In this document: positions 1 through 12,429 of the stretch, in pieces
Layout of the letters: each line of letters opens with the position of its first letter
How positions within the stretch are numbered: the stretch's first letter is position 1
Origin: Diphasiastrum complanatum
Taxonomy: Eukaryota; Streptophyta; Lycopodiopsida; Lycopodiales; Lycopodiaceae
NCBI GenBank assembly: GCA_029204225.1
Contig: CM055106.1
Location: 3,338,665-3,402,664, forward strand
Direction of reading: 5' to 3'
Length of the DNA stretch: 64,000 nucleotides
The notes under the pieces: generated by a model
Seen by the model: the letters and a program-made list of their open reading frames with translations, nothing else
Told to the model about the DNA's origin: nothing
Database searches by the model: none
Translations under genes and position numbers: made by a program

Positions 1-189
1 GTATTGTCTGCCAAGTACATCAAAAAACCAATAAGGCTTATGTCGCATAGCTTCTCGGTCTGCATTGTCTCTGGGATAGTCTTCACTTGTTAGTATTGTG
101 CCAGGTACCATAGGAGTGTTCACTCCCTTGCAATCTGTCATGTCGAAATCATCCATGATCTTCTGAATGTATCTTGACTGGTGTATCTC
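1..189 (-). pseudogene. Ty1/Copia pol fragment (end of reverse transcriptase, start of RNase H linker)
   Basis: Read on the minus strand, one open frame gives the stretch HQSRYIQKIMDDFDMTDCKG followed by VNTPMVPGT and then MRHKPYW. This is the Copia segment joining the reverse transcriptase to RNase H: the line before 'K.V.TP' and the 'PYR...G.L.Y' motif. The normal 'GSLMY' part is already degenerate (FFDVLGRQ), and the fragment leaves the window on the left. No LTR is visible beside it. Seen directly: the frame and motifs. Inferred: a remnant of a once complete Copia element lying mostly outside the window. Confidence 0.8.
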
Positions 190-575
190 GACAGCAGAGA
201 TTTGATTCGAATTTTATAAAAAAAAGATTGAGTCAATCCGGTATCGAAAAATAATGACTCGATTCGAGTCGATCCAGGGTCGGATAATTACAACGCGATC
301 CAATCCGATCCGATCTAGGGTTGGAAGAATTCGAGCCTTTCCTTTTTCTAGTTTTTTGGTAGAAGTATATAGAGCTTTTAGAATGCTCATTACTGAATGG
401 ATTTGGGCTTGAGCATTGAAATCCAATAAGTACCTCCCATGGTTATTATTGCCATTTCTCAAGATCGACACATTACTTTGAAAAAAAATACTCATTTTTA
501 GCCATTTTTGGGGTGTATACTATTTTACATAATATAGGGCCTCCATTATTTTGCCACTCTTAAAATACTTTCCCC

Positions 576-578
<3 letters not shown>
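190..578. other. No gene seen (AT-rich; short GATCC/GATTCGA-rich patch)
   Basis: No convincing coding frame. Positions about 225-320 are rich in short CGAT/GATCC words, which looks like simple degenerate sequence. Confidence 0.5.

Positions 579-642
<64 letters not shown>
579..642. repeat. (GA)32 microsatellite
   Basis: A perfect GA dinucleotide run of 64 bp, ending at CCCAACAC. It is a simple sequence repeat and is likely polymorphic in length. Confidence 0.97.
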
Positions 643-644
<2 letters not shown>

Positions 645-1560
645 CAACACTTGAGATTGTCAAAGGTAAGGCTCTAGAAGATTTTAGATAGATGCTTTAG
701 CCTTGTCCAAAATCCTCAAAATCTAGATTCTACGCTCTAGACCCCACGCTAAAGAATGTTGCAACTCGAAGCTCCAAAATGCTCTGGATCTACTCCTAAG
801 TCTAGGGCCCAGTTAAAAAGTTACTAAAAACAATTGGAAACATCAAGTTTTGACAAAAGAAATAAAAATACAAAAGAATTTACTACTAGAATAAAAAAAA
901 TTATTTCCACTGTTTGTAGAGACTTTAAAAAAACGTAAAAATCATGTGAATGACAATAACATGTAGTAATGGTCAATTGATTGGGTCATTACACACATAG
1001 TTTGGTCCTCGGACAACCATTGGACTCCACCGCTCGCTCTCCAAATCCCAAATTATTTGTGGTAATGACCCTCCCAATGACCTAACGGCTTCTCTACTTT
1101 ACGACCAATCTCCAAGTTCCAATCAATAATGTTATGTAAATTGAGTCCTCTTACCAATAGGAGTATGCCAATACTTAATTCTTTGAACTTTTTAAGAAAA
1201 ATATTTGAAAATGATAGTACATTTCCTTCTTGAGGCTTTCTCCAAAAAGATGAATCATATCATCTATTAGGATTCACCTCATGCATCAATGCTCTTAAGA
1301 AAGTTTCAAGCTAACCTTATAAAAAACTCACAAACCTATTATGAACTAGGTAAAAGGTTAAACTGCATCAATGCCATTAACAAGGTTTCAGCCAACCTTA
1401 TTAAAAACTCACAAACCTATTCTAAAATCAAGCTAACCTTATAAAAAACTCAAAAACCTATTATAAAATCGGTAAAAGGTTAAAATAAAACCTTAAAACT
1501 TAACATTTATAACTAAAAGCATCTCATTTTAAGCCATATAAAAAACCTATAAATCAAACA
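643..1560. other. Intergenic, no gene seen
   Basis: AT-rich sequence without a usable frame. A phrase of the type 'aaccttataaaaaactcaca' followed by 'aacctatt' recurs three times between about 1312 and 1465, so there is a small diverged tandem repeat here. Confidence 0.5.
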
Positions 1561-1599
1561 GTAAATGAATTTCAACAATTGAACTGTTTGTATTTGTCA

Positions 1600-1765
1600 A
1601 TTTTCAGTGAGCTGTGTCGTACAGTGCTACAACCCATACAGCTCACTGTAGTCTTCAATGCATCACTCTTCTTGCACCGTACAGTTTACCGGATCAAGTC
1701 TGCCTGCACTGTATCAGTCTTCCTACACCATACAGCTCACTGTATGAGTCTTCAACTGACATGAC
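1600..1765 (+). repeat. Short internal repeats upstream of the dirigent gene
   Basis: The phrase 'acagctcactgta' plus 'gtcttcaa' occurs at about 1638-1660 and again at about 1731-1753. Related 'gtacagt' and 'tcttcttgcacc/tcttcctacacc' words lie between. This is a roughly 90-bp unit present about twice, 250-400 bp before the dirigent start. It may be a duplicated promoter block, but no known plant element can be named from it. Confidence 0.5.
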
Positions 1766-1904
1766 GTTCATGCAACTAATCATAAGAATTTGTCGCTGCC
1801 TGACAGTACTCATCATCTACAGACCACTAGGACTCAATATTCAAGGAATTTCTTCTACTCCTGTATATTGCACAGCTCACTTTCGGCTGTCATTTTGTAA
1901 GTAA

Positions 1905-1945
1905 TAGTTTTATATCACAACCAGCATGCGAATATAATCTATGCA
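1905..1945 (+). promoter_or_regulatory. Possible TATA region of the dirigent gene
   Basis: 'ttttatatcac' at about 1907-1917 is the best TATA-like word, about 85 bp before the preferred ATG at 2000. It is an AT-rich match only. Confidence 0.3.
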
Positions 1946-1999
1946 TTGGAGCGAATTCAGCACACTGGTTGCATAATACGCTATTTTCAATTTATCACA

Positions 2000-2578
2000 A
2001 TGCAGCTCCATTCAGCTCTTTCGATCGTGTTCTTATTTACTAGCACCTGTGTGCTGCAGGATCATGTCACGGAGTCAGCGAAGGTAGTGCATCTCCATTG
2101 GTACATGCACGACACACCTTTTAATGGGCTGACTCCATCTTCCATACCCGTTACAGCCTATAATCCAAGCGACTTTCAGACTGAAGTGAAGAACAAACTA
2201 TTTGGACAGATATACGTGATTGATGATCCGCTAACCCAGCATCCGTCTTTAACATCAGCAACTTTTGGCAGAGCTCAAGGAACTTATTCATTTGTCTCCA
2301 GAGAGGAATATGTTGGTTACGTGAGCTACACAGTTAGTATCCGAACGGGAAAGTACACTGGCAGCACTCTCAACATACTCGGAGGTTACCAATATTCCAT
2401 ATCAATAAAAAAATATGCTATTGTAGGAGGAACAGGAGATTTTCTCCTTGCAAGGGGAATTCTCACGGAAGAGGTTGTCAATCTTTTTGGACCGTTCAAT
2501 GCATCAGCCACCCTATCACACCATGCCACTGTCTACTTAGATAACATCAGCGATTTCGTCTTCCAGAAAGCTATGTAA
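2000..2578 (+). CDS. Dirigent-like protein (192 aa, secreted)
   Basis: Dirigent proteins are plant extracellular beta-barrel proteins that steer the stereochemistry of phenoxy-radical coupling in lignan and lignin-type metabolism. Seen here: an N-terminal hydrophobic signal peptide (residues 1 to about 20), the motif HLHWYMHDT at 31-39, FGQIYVIDDPLT at 68-79, FGRAQGTYSF at 89-98, GGTGDFLLARG at 143-153 and HHATVYL at 174-180. The order and length (family usual about 180-195 aa) match a full single domain. Two sequons occur, NAS at 167 and NIS at 182. An in-frame ATG at 1946 would add 18 residues before the signal peptide; I prefer 2000 because the product then starts with the signal. No intron is needed, as is usual in the family. 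The binding partner and product specificity cannot be told. Confidence 0.93.
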   Translation: MQLHSALSIVFLFTSTCVLQDHVTESAKVVHLHWYMHDTPFNGLTPSSIPVTAYNPSDFQTEVKNKLFGQIYVIDDPLTQHPSLTSATFGRAQGTYSFVSREEYVGYVSYTVSIRTGKYTGSTLNILGGYQYSISIKKYAIVGGTGDFLLARGILTEEVVNLFGPFNASATLSHHATVYLDNISDFVFQKAM

Positions 2579-2744
2579 TCTGGGCAGTTGCAAGCCTGTA
2601 GTATCTCTGATCCGCTTTTTGAAAGCTATACGATGTATTTGTTATTCTCATAACTTTGTTTCGGGTATAGAGCTGCACTGCATAATGAGTTGCAGATCTA
2701 TTTGTAAGAACGTCAAATCTATTTCTGCGCAGGCTTCACTGAAC

Positions 2745-2750
2745 AATAAA
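2745..2750 (+). terminator. Polyadenylation signal AATAAA
   Basis: A canonical AATAAA 167 bp after the dirigent stop codon, in an otherwise non-coding 3' flank. It fits a normal plant 3' UTR length. Confidence 0.6.
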
Positions 2751-2764
2751 GAGTGTTCCTGATT

Positions 2765-4789
2765 GTTAGCTACAATAGAAGTGTATCTGCGCTTTCTAGT
2801 TGTAGTCTGGAGACATATGCATTTTGGAAAAAATTACTTAGTCCAATCAATAAGGATATGGGGAAAGAGAGGCCCGGGCCTTCTCTCTTTCTTAGGTGGC
2901 ACCCAATGGTTTCAAGCGAAGTCCCTTATTGGCACAGGAGGTACCTCCCATTCAAGTGCTTGTGTGACACATGGCGCAACTTCCCTAGCCCTATCCAATG
3001 CATGCAAGTACTATTGGAGGGAGCTTGGGACATGTGGTGACCAACGAAGTGTTCCAGGAGTAATCGGCTCCGTGCTAAAAAGCGATGAGGGGCCCACATG
3101 GTTTTACCAATTTTAAGTGGCCCACATGGTTTTACCAATTATTTTCCATATTATAGATGTCTCGGGCTGAGGAGAAATTTTTGGTTTACACTCAACATTT
3201 TGGCTTTGTCAATTCACTTTCTCTTCTTTTATTGCTCTCTAAACATTGATGTTTGTCTATTAGATGTGATTTAAAGGTAGCCCTTGAGAAAAGGATCTCT
3301 GAAACACCTAGGCGTTTTGTTATATTGATATGTCCAAAAAAAAAGTACATGGTGGAATATGTCAATTCTTTTCAACAATTTACAAACTATTGATTGTGAC
3401 CAATTCACAAGCCAACTCTAAGGCCGCAAAAATCCTACTTAACAGTTGGTAATATTTTCAATCAAATTGGGACCTTATTAATAGTGGCCATGTATGCCAA
3501 GTGAAAGTCAGTGTGAGTTGTTCTGAAGCCTTGTGACGATGAAGATATTGCTCTCGAGGCATCCTCTCGAGCTCCTTTCACTAGGCCTTGTCATAGGGAG
3601 TACTTACTTCGAGAGCCCCTTACTCAGGAGACAACATGTAGGGTTGTTGATACTGACACTCCAATATTTGTTACTCCTAGTTTTTCTGGTATTCTCATAT
3701 TCACTCCTCGTCTCTTCTCTTTTTTATGGACCCACTGCTCTAGATTTTGCTTATTATTTTGGGACTCCATGGCAACATGGTCCTCTTATCAGGCCACTCT
3801 AGGCCCCTCTTACCAGGACACTCCAGGCAATTCCTCTCCTCTTAATCCAACTCCTCCCATCACTTCTCTCATTCCCTCTACTCCTCTCATTTCCTTTGCT
3901 TCTCCCTTTGGTACCTCCCCTCGCTTCTCTTCCACTAGCTGCTAATGTCTTGCCATATGATGTAGATGCAAAGAGACATATGATTGAGGATGACTGCGCG
4001 TCATCACTCACATGAGGTGACTTATTCAAGTGGTATTTTTCAAAAAAAAACTTAAGATTGACATAAATAAGATGAGTCTAGCAACAAAATGTTATTGACC
4101 ATTTGCACACATGGTTTTCTAGTCTTTCCCATTTACCCATGTTGTGTCGCATGGGAGCGGTGATGAGCCAACACAAATTAGACATCCGATATGCAGTGAG
4201 AGTTGGAAGAGCCAAGCCAACCCACGTACATAAATAAAATTGGAAGTTTTCCAATAAAGAGTTTCAAGAGAACCCAACAAGATTCAAGCAACAATATGAG
4301 GTTGCTAGAGGGGCCTTGGCATTTTGAGAGTTTTTTTTCTTGCCACGATTTAACAAAAAAATAATTTGCAGCCTCCAAAGATGACACCTCAATGGGCCAA
4401 GCAAAATAGCCCGAAATTTATTTTTCAAAGTTGTCTCACATTCAGGTCCTCACAAGCAACATGTTTGTTTACATTGCAGTCCATAAAAAATTTCCATCTA
4501 GTTAGTATCTTCTTATAGTCGGACGTCTCAGCATAGGGTTCTAGAGTTTGCTTGACAGTTTTCGACAGATTGTTGACATCTTTGAATAAAGGGAATTGAG
4601 AAGGTAAATAATGTGAGGGTGGGAAGCAAAATTGTGGGTCTGATGATAAGGTAGTGGTGGTAGAAAGTGAGGTGGTGGTGGTTACTGTATCAAAAAGGAT
4701 AGGTGAGGTGGAAATGGGAATGGGAACGACAATGGATCGAGTTGGGGGACTGCTCAATGGATTTAACTCTTCCTTAATATGTACATTCT
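2765..4789. other. Intergenic, no supported gene
   Basis: Several open frames exist, but none has a recognisable domain. The longest on the minus strand (4425-4757) begins with a Thr/Ser/Pro-rich low-complexity half and ends in a short unrecognised part (LTRWKFFMDCNVNKHVACED). It could be an old gag piece but cannot be supported. A duplicated phrase 'tggttttaccaatt' occurs at 3100-3140. Confidence 0.45.
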
Positions 4790-5312
4790 TGTAAGGGAAG
4801 CTCCATCAAGATCCTGCTTACAAGACAAAACACAATGGAAAACACACTATGGAGCAACCACCCAACCAAGTAGAAGCAACCAATCAACTCTAGAAGCTTC
4901 ACCCCCAAGCCAAGGAATAAGAAGCATGAAGGTAGAGTGAAACCCTGGCAATGAATCAGTGATCACAATGAGGAATAGAGCGAGTTTGGCCTCAATATAT
5001 AGAGCCAAAAACAACCTGGGCACATAGCCATGCATAGCCCTAAGTTTCCTATACATAGATTCACCTAGAATAGAGTCCCAAGCATGGACCAACTATTCAT
5101 AGAATTGCTATTGATAACTCTGCACATGCATACACTGTCTCATACCTTGTCTAAACTCCATTTAGTGTGTTCTGGGCCTCACAAGGATATTAGTTACTTT
5201 CAGGTCACATCCAGTATGATGTGGCATAACTAACAGCTTGATTTACTGGAGTACCGTGTGCATCCAAGACTAGGAGTATACTGAATCCTACTTACTGGCC
5301 ATGGACATAACA
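4790..5312 (-). mobile_element. LTR of family C (solo LTR, or 3' LTR of a minus-strand element)
   Basis: This 523-bp segment is closely similar along its whole length to 33470-33991, where the same sequence abuts a tRNA-Met PBS. On the minus strand it starts TGTTATGTCC and ends CTTACA, so it has TG...CA ends. The four bases TTCT flank it on both sides (4786-4789 and 5313-5316), consistent with a target duplication and a solo LTR. However, a purine-rich tract beside its minus-strand start (aaggaggaaagaa) would also fit a 3' LTR with internal sequence at positions above 5313. A TATA-like 'tatatagag' occurs inside at about 4997. Confidence 0.8.
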
Positions 5313-8300
5313 TTCTTTCCTCCTTAAACTGCTTCTATCCTTAGAAGTTCTCTAAACAGGAAAGAATAACAGAAAACTTTAAATATCAATCTAGAAAATC
5401 ATTATTTCTAGTCTAACTTTCACATCAAACAAGTACTCAGAGATAATTCTATTTTCCAAGTGATAATCTCTGCACTGGAGTACAACTCAGGTTTGAAAAA
5501 GTACACTGAGCGATAAATTTCCCATCTGGGTTATATTCACCATAAGTTAGTAATATCATCTTCATGTAAAGCACTTACATGAAACAACTGAGTGAAATAT
5601 TAACTAACTTAGGAGATTAAGTTTAAAGAAAAGATATTAATTACAGTTTGAAATCATCCACAACTTTGGCAGATAATTCATAAGCTTTCAAGTACAAATA
5701 TCCTTAAAATCTAAATTCTAAGATATGATAATTCATTCAATTAGAATCTCTAGGAGAATCATTAAAATATAGAATGATTAAAACTCAACTTTGAGTATGC
5801 CAGATACCCTTTTGAGTTAAATACTTCTGTTTTTAGCACCAAATGCAAGAAAATAGCATTTATTCATCTTAATAGACTTGTCTATCTCCTATGATAACTG
5901 GAGATCCAATTTAATGAAGAACTGTACTCAAGCATCTGCAAGCCATAAACTATAGTAGAATAACATCCACTAGATAAATTAAATTCTCCACAAATAAAAT
6001 ACTTATCTTGAGAGAATGTTTGTTAAAGCCATAGGTCCTCAAATATAACACTGAAGTAGAGAGATTCAAAATACCGATCTAAATTCTTACTCAAATAATA
6101 GGTCAAGAATTATCATCACACTTAAGATTCATCACCATTTCTTATAATCCTCTGACAATAACTAAGTATCTATTTATGATTCGTCAACCATAAATATTTA
6201 GATTCATATGATTCGTCAATCATAATTTCCTGAAATCCAAACCATACTTAATCATTTACAGGATACTAGAGTATATGTCTAACATAACACAGGAAAAGTA
6301 AGAGTCATTCCAAAATCTTTTCATTAAGAAAATACTGGATTTAGGAATACTTTCAAAACATGATTCTTTAACTGAAGTGCAAGATTCAAGTTCTATAAAC
6401 AACTGGTAATTAAACACTGAACGCATATCAAAATGAAAATCATCTTCAATTACAAAAACTTTAGATTACAATTCAGAATCACATCTAGATACCCAAAGTC
6501 CTACTGAAAATCAATTTAGTTATTATTCTTGGATTCATTATGATTTGTTATCCAATTGAGCACTTTGGGATACAATCACAAATGAGTTGAGTCTATTCCT
6601 TAACTAAGAAATACTCTATCCCAAGAATACTGTATATCCAATGCACATAATTTTAACTGCTGAACCCCAGATGATTCACTAATCATGCATCTTACAAGCA
6701 ATATAATTCAAAAACCATCAGTTCCTGGTGAATCCACATCACATTGATCATTTTACCAACTAACTCCATCTTGGAATAATCGACTACTCAAGTTAATTGC
6801 CAATGAGTCAGAAATCTCAAATATCTAGGTGAAGAATTCAATTATACTAGTATGACACCACATTTAGATCCTTACCCATATCATTTATAAGTTAATCCAT
6901 AAATCTTCTATACAAAGATTTGTAAACTCTACAAGTATCTGTCAAAACAATACTTGATCATATGTTCATGTTCGCCGACTAGGTTAAGTGCACCAGATAA
7001 TCTTAGTAGCTAGGATTACATAGTAGATTCATACAAGATTAATCGTGCACATATGAGAATAACCTCACTATGATTCAGTACATAAACACATTCTTACCTA
7101 GTAGATTCCTCCAGAATCCACATATGTTACTCACATATCTCACTGAAATCTTGTAACTCAACTAAAAAATATTTTCTATTTCTCATGAGTAAATAACATA
7201 TCCGAGAAATCTCTGAGACGAAATAAAATTCACTCTCAATAGCTTTCCAATCCTATTTCTTTTAATAGCATAATTCCTTACACTCAAACAACCCCTCTCT
7301 GATCCTAGTACTAAAACTAAGATTAGGTTGTTCCAATACAAAACTCTCAGACTTAAATTCTGAATTAAACTGACTTCTATTCCAATCAAAATGGAATTAA
7401 TAACCTTTGACCTTTCACTGTACTACTTATAGATAATGATTGAAACTCCATACTTTTTCCAGATTGTCCACACAATCTCTAGAGAATTCCTCTTATTTGA
7501 AAAGTTCCAATTAGGCATCTTACTCTGAATCTATCCAAAATTACTTCCAAAAAAAATTTCATTTTTATACCATAGTTGGTTCTCTTTTGAAAACTGTGCA
7601 ACGCACAGATTCCCCAATAGAAATTTATCCCACCACTTCACCCCTCTTTTTAAAGAAATTATCAATTTCAATAAAAGTTAACTGGAAAGATGATATATGA
7701 AAATATCCAAATCCAAGAGAAGTTAGTAATAAGTGCTTCCACAAAGGATTCACTTCATTACAAACATGACTTCTCCTTTAAATATTTTCAATCTGAGTGA
7801 TAGAAGCTACTATTTCATCGAAATCCATTTATGCAACAGAGATATTCTAGGTTTAAGAAATGGAAACACTTTAACCTTAGAATTTATCTGAATTCCAAGG
7901 CCATTCCCACAAATAGTAATTTATATGACATAACAATCTTTCAGAAGAATAACTTCATGCTGGAAAGAATCATATAAACCGTCTGATGTCTTATAAAAAA
8001 TTATTAAAAAATAAAGGATTATGAAAGCGAGGAATAGATTTGAGGGCCTCTGATTTTATAAATAATGAGATACCACATTGGGATCTAGATTAAACCTCAA
8101 AATTTTCCAAAGTACCCCACATTTGATCAAATGGTTTTCTTTTTCTCCATATCGCAACTAGGTACTAAAACACACCATTAATCATTACAGTCCTAGAATT
8201 CCCTTTCCAAAATTACTGATGTCCCATACCATCATCTTTTCCATCTAGAAAATCCTTAACCGCCTTATCTGATATTCTAGAGATCCACTAATCATCTAGC

Positions 8301-8650
8301 TATCCTATAATCCATATAGGATATTATCTCTTGTTCTCAAACACTGGAAAATCCATTTATTTGGATGACTGGCATGTCTATCAGATGGATACCACAAATC
8401 CACATCTGATTATGTGACTTAATCAGAAGAATTAACATAATTCACTATTATACTCTGAACCTTTCTGGTTATTGACATGCTTCAAATCCCCTACTGATGC
8501 ATCAAATCTAGGGACAAGCTTTTGTCAACCAACAGATCCAATGTAATCTGTGTATCGGATTCCACTTCTAACATCACAATTAACATCCAAAACTGTGGAT
8601 AACTCGATGGTTACAAAAATATCAGCTACAAATTCAACTGAATGAATTCT
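5313..8650. other. Long AT-rich stretch without genes
   Basis: About 3.3 kb with almost no frame above 60 codons on either strand and no motif I recognise. Short phrases such as 'gattcatatgattcgtcaatcataa' variants recur near 6178-6230. It may be the decayed interior of the minus-strand element whose LTR lies at 4790-5312, but the sequence alone does not show this. Confidence 0.45.
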
Positions 8651-8654
8651 ATCC

Positions 8655-9977
8655 AGGAAGTGATAGTTGGATCTTTTTTTGAGGGAATGTAAATAGCTGG
8701 CAACTGAAGTGTGACTCGTTCTGGCAAAATAGCTCGCTTTTGAAATGTAAGAAGTTCTCTCTGGGTAGTTGCATGTTGGCTTTGTAGCAGCGTCATTTCC
8801 TGTTCACATGTATTGCATCATTTTTGTACTATTTTGAGCGTAGCATCTTTTTTGCCAAGCATACAAACGAACTCCTCTTTTATGGTTGTCAAAGTGTGTT
8901 GTGCTTCTTTAGCATTACATTGAAGCAGCTCCAATTTTGTTTGTAACTCTTGGTTTTGGTGCTGAAGTTTAACAATCCGCGTTTTAAAGTGCAAGTTTTT
9001 TTTTTAGTTGACGCAGTTTTTTTGGAATGGCACTAGAAAATGGCATGGTTTCGGAGTGGGGGATGGCACTGATACTAGAATGAATCAATTGAAGGGGTGG
9101 ATTTGTAGGAAGAGGTGTGACCATGAAATTGTTTGTCTGAAATGCGATCAGATCTAGAAGGTACTCAGTTGTCTTCAAGTAAATTGTTTTTGAATTGGAT
9201 AGCAAATTTCGGCTGTCGCACATGCGTTCATTAAAAACTGCAACAAAATTTGTGAGAACTACTTGGGCTATACATGATGCCCAATTTATGGCAAGAGATT
9301 CAACGGTTGGATGATAGCCTTGGTAAATGCAAACTACAATACTTGTCCATTGGATTGAAAAATTAGGAGTGTATGTGCACAAAATTCTATCCACTATAAA
9401 GAAACATAAAGCTTGGAATGCAGAGTTTTTGATCTCAGGTATATTGAGACAACAATCTAAATCAAAAGGATGAACTTCATTAATTATGCAAGAGCATGCA
9501 TGCATTGTCAGGGTGAGAAAAGCATGTATATCTACAGGGTCGTATGGTACACGAAACATGTCACAACAATGTTTTGTATCAATATGGCAATGTATGCTTG
9601 ATTGGGGCAAAACCATATTGCTTGCTTTTTCAAGAAGTAATTTTTTTCCCTCAAGAATCAAACCAGATGAAACAACATGGGGCACTATTCTAGCAAGATA
9701 TCATTGACCTTCTAGTATGAGATTAACAATATGGTGTATCTCATTATATTGATAGTGGTGGAAATAGATGCAACCAAGAAAAGATGATTGAATTATAGGC
9801 CCAAATTTTGGGTTCTCAAAAAAAGGTCTGTAATCGTGGTAAGGCAGTAGCAACAAACGTGGAAAGTCTTTGGAAACGGGTTGGGAAACAATTGCTATGG
9901 TCACAAGCTGGTCATCATCATTTACAACGTTTTTGAAAGGTAGGCATACGTGGGACGCAGTCATAGTCTTGATTGCT
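8655..9977 (-). pseudogene. Unrecognised coding block with coiled-coil tail (broken in three places)
   Basis: On the minus strand a frame enters at a good acceptor (cttag, ending at 9978). It runs about 327 codons to 8984 with a single in-frame TGA near 9699. At a T10 homopolymer near 8995 the frame shifts and continues as a Gln/Leu/Glu-rich heptad stretch (for example VKLQHQNQELQTKLELLQ), with one more TGA near 8820, to about 8655. The first half is hydrophobic and Cys/His-rich and I cannot assign it to a family. The breaks could be decay or, at the homopolymer, a sequencing or assembly error. The neighbouring blocks up to 13.0 kb lie on the same strand and may be earlier exons of the same gene. 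Confidence 0.5.
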
Positions 9978-10700
9978 AAGATTACACCAATGCTAATTCA
10001 ATAATGCACTGGAAGGCTGCAGTACGAATCAAAATCAGTCGGAAGTTATGAAATTACTTCTAATTAATAACACATAACATGTGTACGACTAAAAGGAACA
10101 TATTGTTTCTAGCATAAAGTACTTCTAATAAACAAAGCATACCATGTATAAGATTGAAACGAACATAAGTTACGGAATTACTTCTAATTAGAAAAACATA
10201 AAATATATAAGATTGAAATGAATAAATTGTGTCTAGAATAAATGACGGCTAATAAATAAAACATACCATGTATAAGATTGAAATGAATAGATTGTTTTCT
10301 AGCATAAACAAAATGTGTGCTAAATAATTGTGTATTAAAAAACGAATATTACAAACCACCTCATATGGAAAATGGGTTTCGCGTGACAAAGTTTTATTAA
10401 TATGATATATACAGTTTACATTTTTCTAGAGAAGAAAATACCTTTTTCACAACGGGGATGTGTTTCCAAATTGCTAAACGTAAGTATTTGAAACATGGTA
10501 TGTAATTAGAATGGATTCATATTAACAACCAATACAGGCACCTTAATATCAAAATGTTATTTACATGACACAGATATTTAAAGTTCAATAGTAAAAGCCT
10601 GAGTCGTGATAGTATTGGTATTTTTACTACTGCTGATACTTCTTCTACACAATCTATTCAAGTTTACCAATTTGTAGACATACAAAATTGAAATCTAGTC

Positions 10701-10943
10701 CTATATGTGTTCATATGAAACAACGTAACCGTGCTCATCAACTTGAAATCGTCCACGAATATTCAACTTTGCCAAGGTTGTTTGAATATAGTGGGAATTT
10801 TCAGATCCTGAAATTGGGAATGCCTCTCCAAGTGCCAATATTTTGTCAATCCATGCATCTTTGATTTTCAAGTTGGTGATGCCCTTGGGTCCAATTACAG
10901 TACCAGATAAACAAGGCACTCGCTCCAATGTTGTTGAGCACAT
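10701..10943 (-). CDS. Possible exon of the unrecognised minus-strand gene
   Basis: An open frame ending in a stop, containing PCLSGTVIGPKGITNLKIKD and, later, KLNIRGRFQVDEHGYVVSYE. The composition is that of real protein. Just upstream on the minus strand (about 11070-10990) another frame gives RLRLKAINAPWFEHVCIS and then a consensus donor (T|GTAAGC). A Cys-X2-Cys follows if it is read through. The fold looks beta-rich, and an OB-fold/zinc single-strand DNA-binding protein is one idea, but I do not recognise it. Confidence 0.35.
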   Translation of the reverse strand: MCSTTLERVPCLSGTVIGPKGITNLKIKDAWIDKILALGEAFPISGSENSHYIQTTLAKLNIRGRFQVDEHGYVVSYEHI

Positions 10944-11538
10944 ACATATGTAACAAAACGGAATGCTATTTCGAAAGCAAATTTGTCATGCTTACAAGAA
11001 ATGCAAACATGCTCGAACCACGGCGCATTGATTGCTTTCAAACGAAGGCGATCTGTAACCTACAGAACAACGAAGAATACAACAATTTTTCATGTCAAAA
11101 ATATGTTACAGGTAACTGCACGAGCTACGATGAAAATTGTTGAAAATATGTGTGCAGAACGAATTAGTAGTACAGGAAACCAACCTCTACTGGTTTATTT
11201 GCAGGGTTTTTTTTTTTTCGCGGTACACCAATTCTAACTTGTCCCAAAATTCACTCGTAGGAACCGCTACGAAGATTGTTTTGGTCGAAGCCATAAATAT
11301 TAGAGGCTCTGATTTTTTTCACACCCCTAAATTGCGAATTCTATAGATGACTCTTTGCTCATTTTTGTATGCATCAAGTATCTGTTCGAGTATATGATTT
11401 GTATCTGGCTAGAATATAATCTGTACAAGTCACCAAAACACACACAATTCCATTTGTACGTGAATTTTTTTTTGAGGTACGACAGTGCTAAAAATCTTGC
11501 ATTGCAAAATAAATGCAATTATTTGTATTCGGATGTAC

Positions 11539-11757
11539 CTCGCCTTCATCAGCTTTTTCGAATCCGTCATAAACTATGATGGACTGGCGATGGAGTTGCA
11601 TACCAGCAATGGCAATAATAGCGACGACAACTGTTGCGACCAAGCACGAGTTATGGATGTGTGGATCTTCAGCCAACAGTTCCACACAATCTATCCTACA
11701 ATTTGCGAGGGAAATTTTAGGATAGAAGCTGGTTTTAATATTCAGAGCTGCAATTTT
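11539..11757 (-). CDS. Likely internal exon (73 codons) of the unrecognised minus-strand gene
   Basis: The block is bounded on the minus strand by an AG acceptor before AAAATTGCAGC and a donor GAG|GTACAT, and is phase 0 at both ends. It encodes KIAALNIKTSFYPKISLANC, then a hydrophobic run with LVATVVVAIIAIAG and ends KADEGE. Its neighbour at 11901-12338 ends in an equally good phase-0 donor (CAG|GTACAT), so the two join in frame. The shared GTACAT donor and matching phase argue for a genuine spliced gene rather than chance frames. Function unknown. Confidence 0.5.
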
Positions 11758-11900
11758 CTCAACTGTTGTGTTAGGCCGGTAGGCACATACAAAATTTGAT
11801 GTGCCACAATCATGTTTAGGATTTTTCTTTTCTATATGAAAGTTTGTTAATCGAATACAATTATTAATTGTCAATTGAAAAAAAAAGGTGTGTAATGTAC

Positions 11901-12338
11901 CTGGGGAATTGACAATGTGATTGTATGATTACCATGAATGTTGGTCAAATCGAATTTTAACACTTTTGGATATGGCAAATCCTGTGAAAAGTTGCCATAT
12001 TTTGATAGAATTTGGCCTTCAAACATTATATTATTTAAGCCTAGCTCGATATCATCTATGTAGAGTTGTCGAATTTTTCTCTGTCGAACACAAGGCAATG
12101 GATTGGAACTAAATGCGGGTGGATTGATTTCCAGATTTTGTGGACATGACTCCACACATTTTTCAAACAGCTCATGTGGTGTGATAGAGGTACGAGCACC
12201 ATCAGTAGATCTAGTTGCCAGCAGGTCTATTGTTGCCCGTTTACATATTTTTGGGCCTACTGTACGTGTAGACGATTCATGAACTAGGCCGCGTTTTGTT
12301 GTTGCAGATGAACCCGCAGCCTTTGCCATCATAAACAC
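11901..12338 (-). CDS. Likely exon of the unrecognised minus-strand gene (146 codons)
   Basis: An open frame from an ATG (or an upstream acceptor) containing FEKCVESCPQNLEINPP and, later, VLKFDLTNIHGNHTITLSIP, ending at the donor CAG|GTACAT. The Lys/Arg/Ser/Thr-rich N-terminal third looks disordered. The C-terminal part looks like a beta-strand-rich domain; 'KVLKFDLTNIHGN..TLSI' is reminiscent of OB-fold proteins of the RPA type, but this is a weak impression. Smaller exon-like blocks lie upstream at 12430-12950. Confidence 0.5.
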
Positions 12339-12429
12339 ACATAAAATTTATTCCAATAAATGGTAGTCAAACCGGGTTTTTGAAACGAGTACGTTATGTA
12401 CTTTCCTTATAATTGTTGTAAACATCACC

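Noticed and set aside
579-642. GA run as a GAGA-type regulatory element
   Set aside because: It is a plain microsatellite 1.4 kb from the nearest gene; nothing ties it to regulation.
4425-4757. 110-codon minus ORF with Thr/Ser-rich start
   Set aside because: Low complexity, no domain, adjacent to an LTR; could not be supported as a gene.
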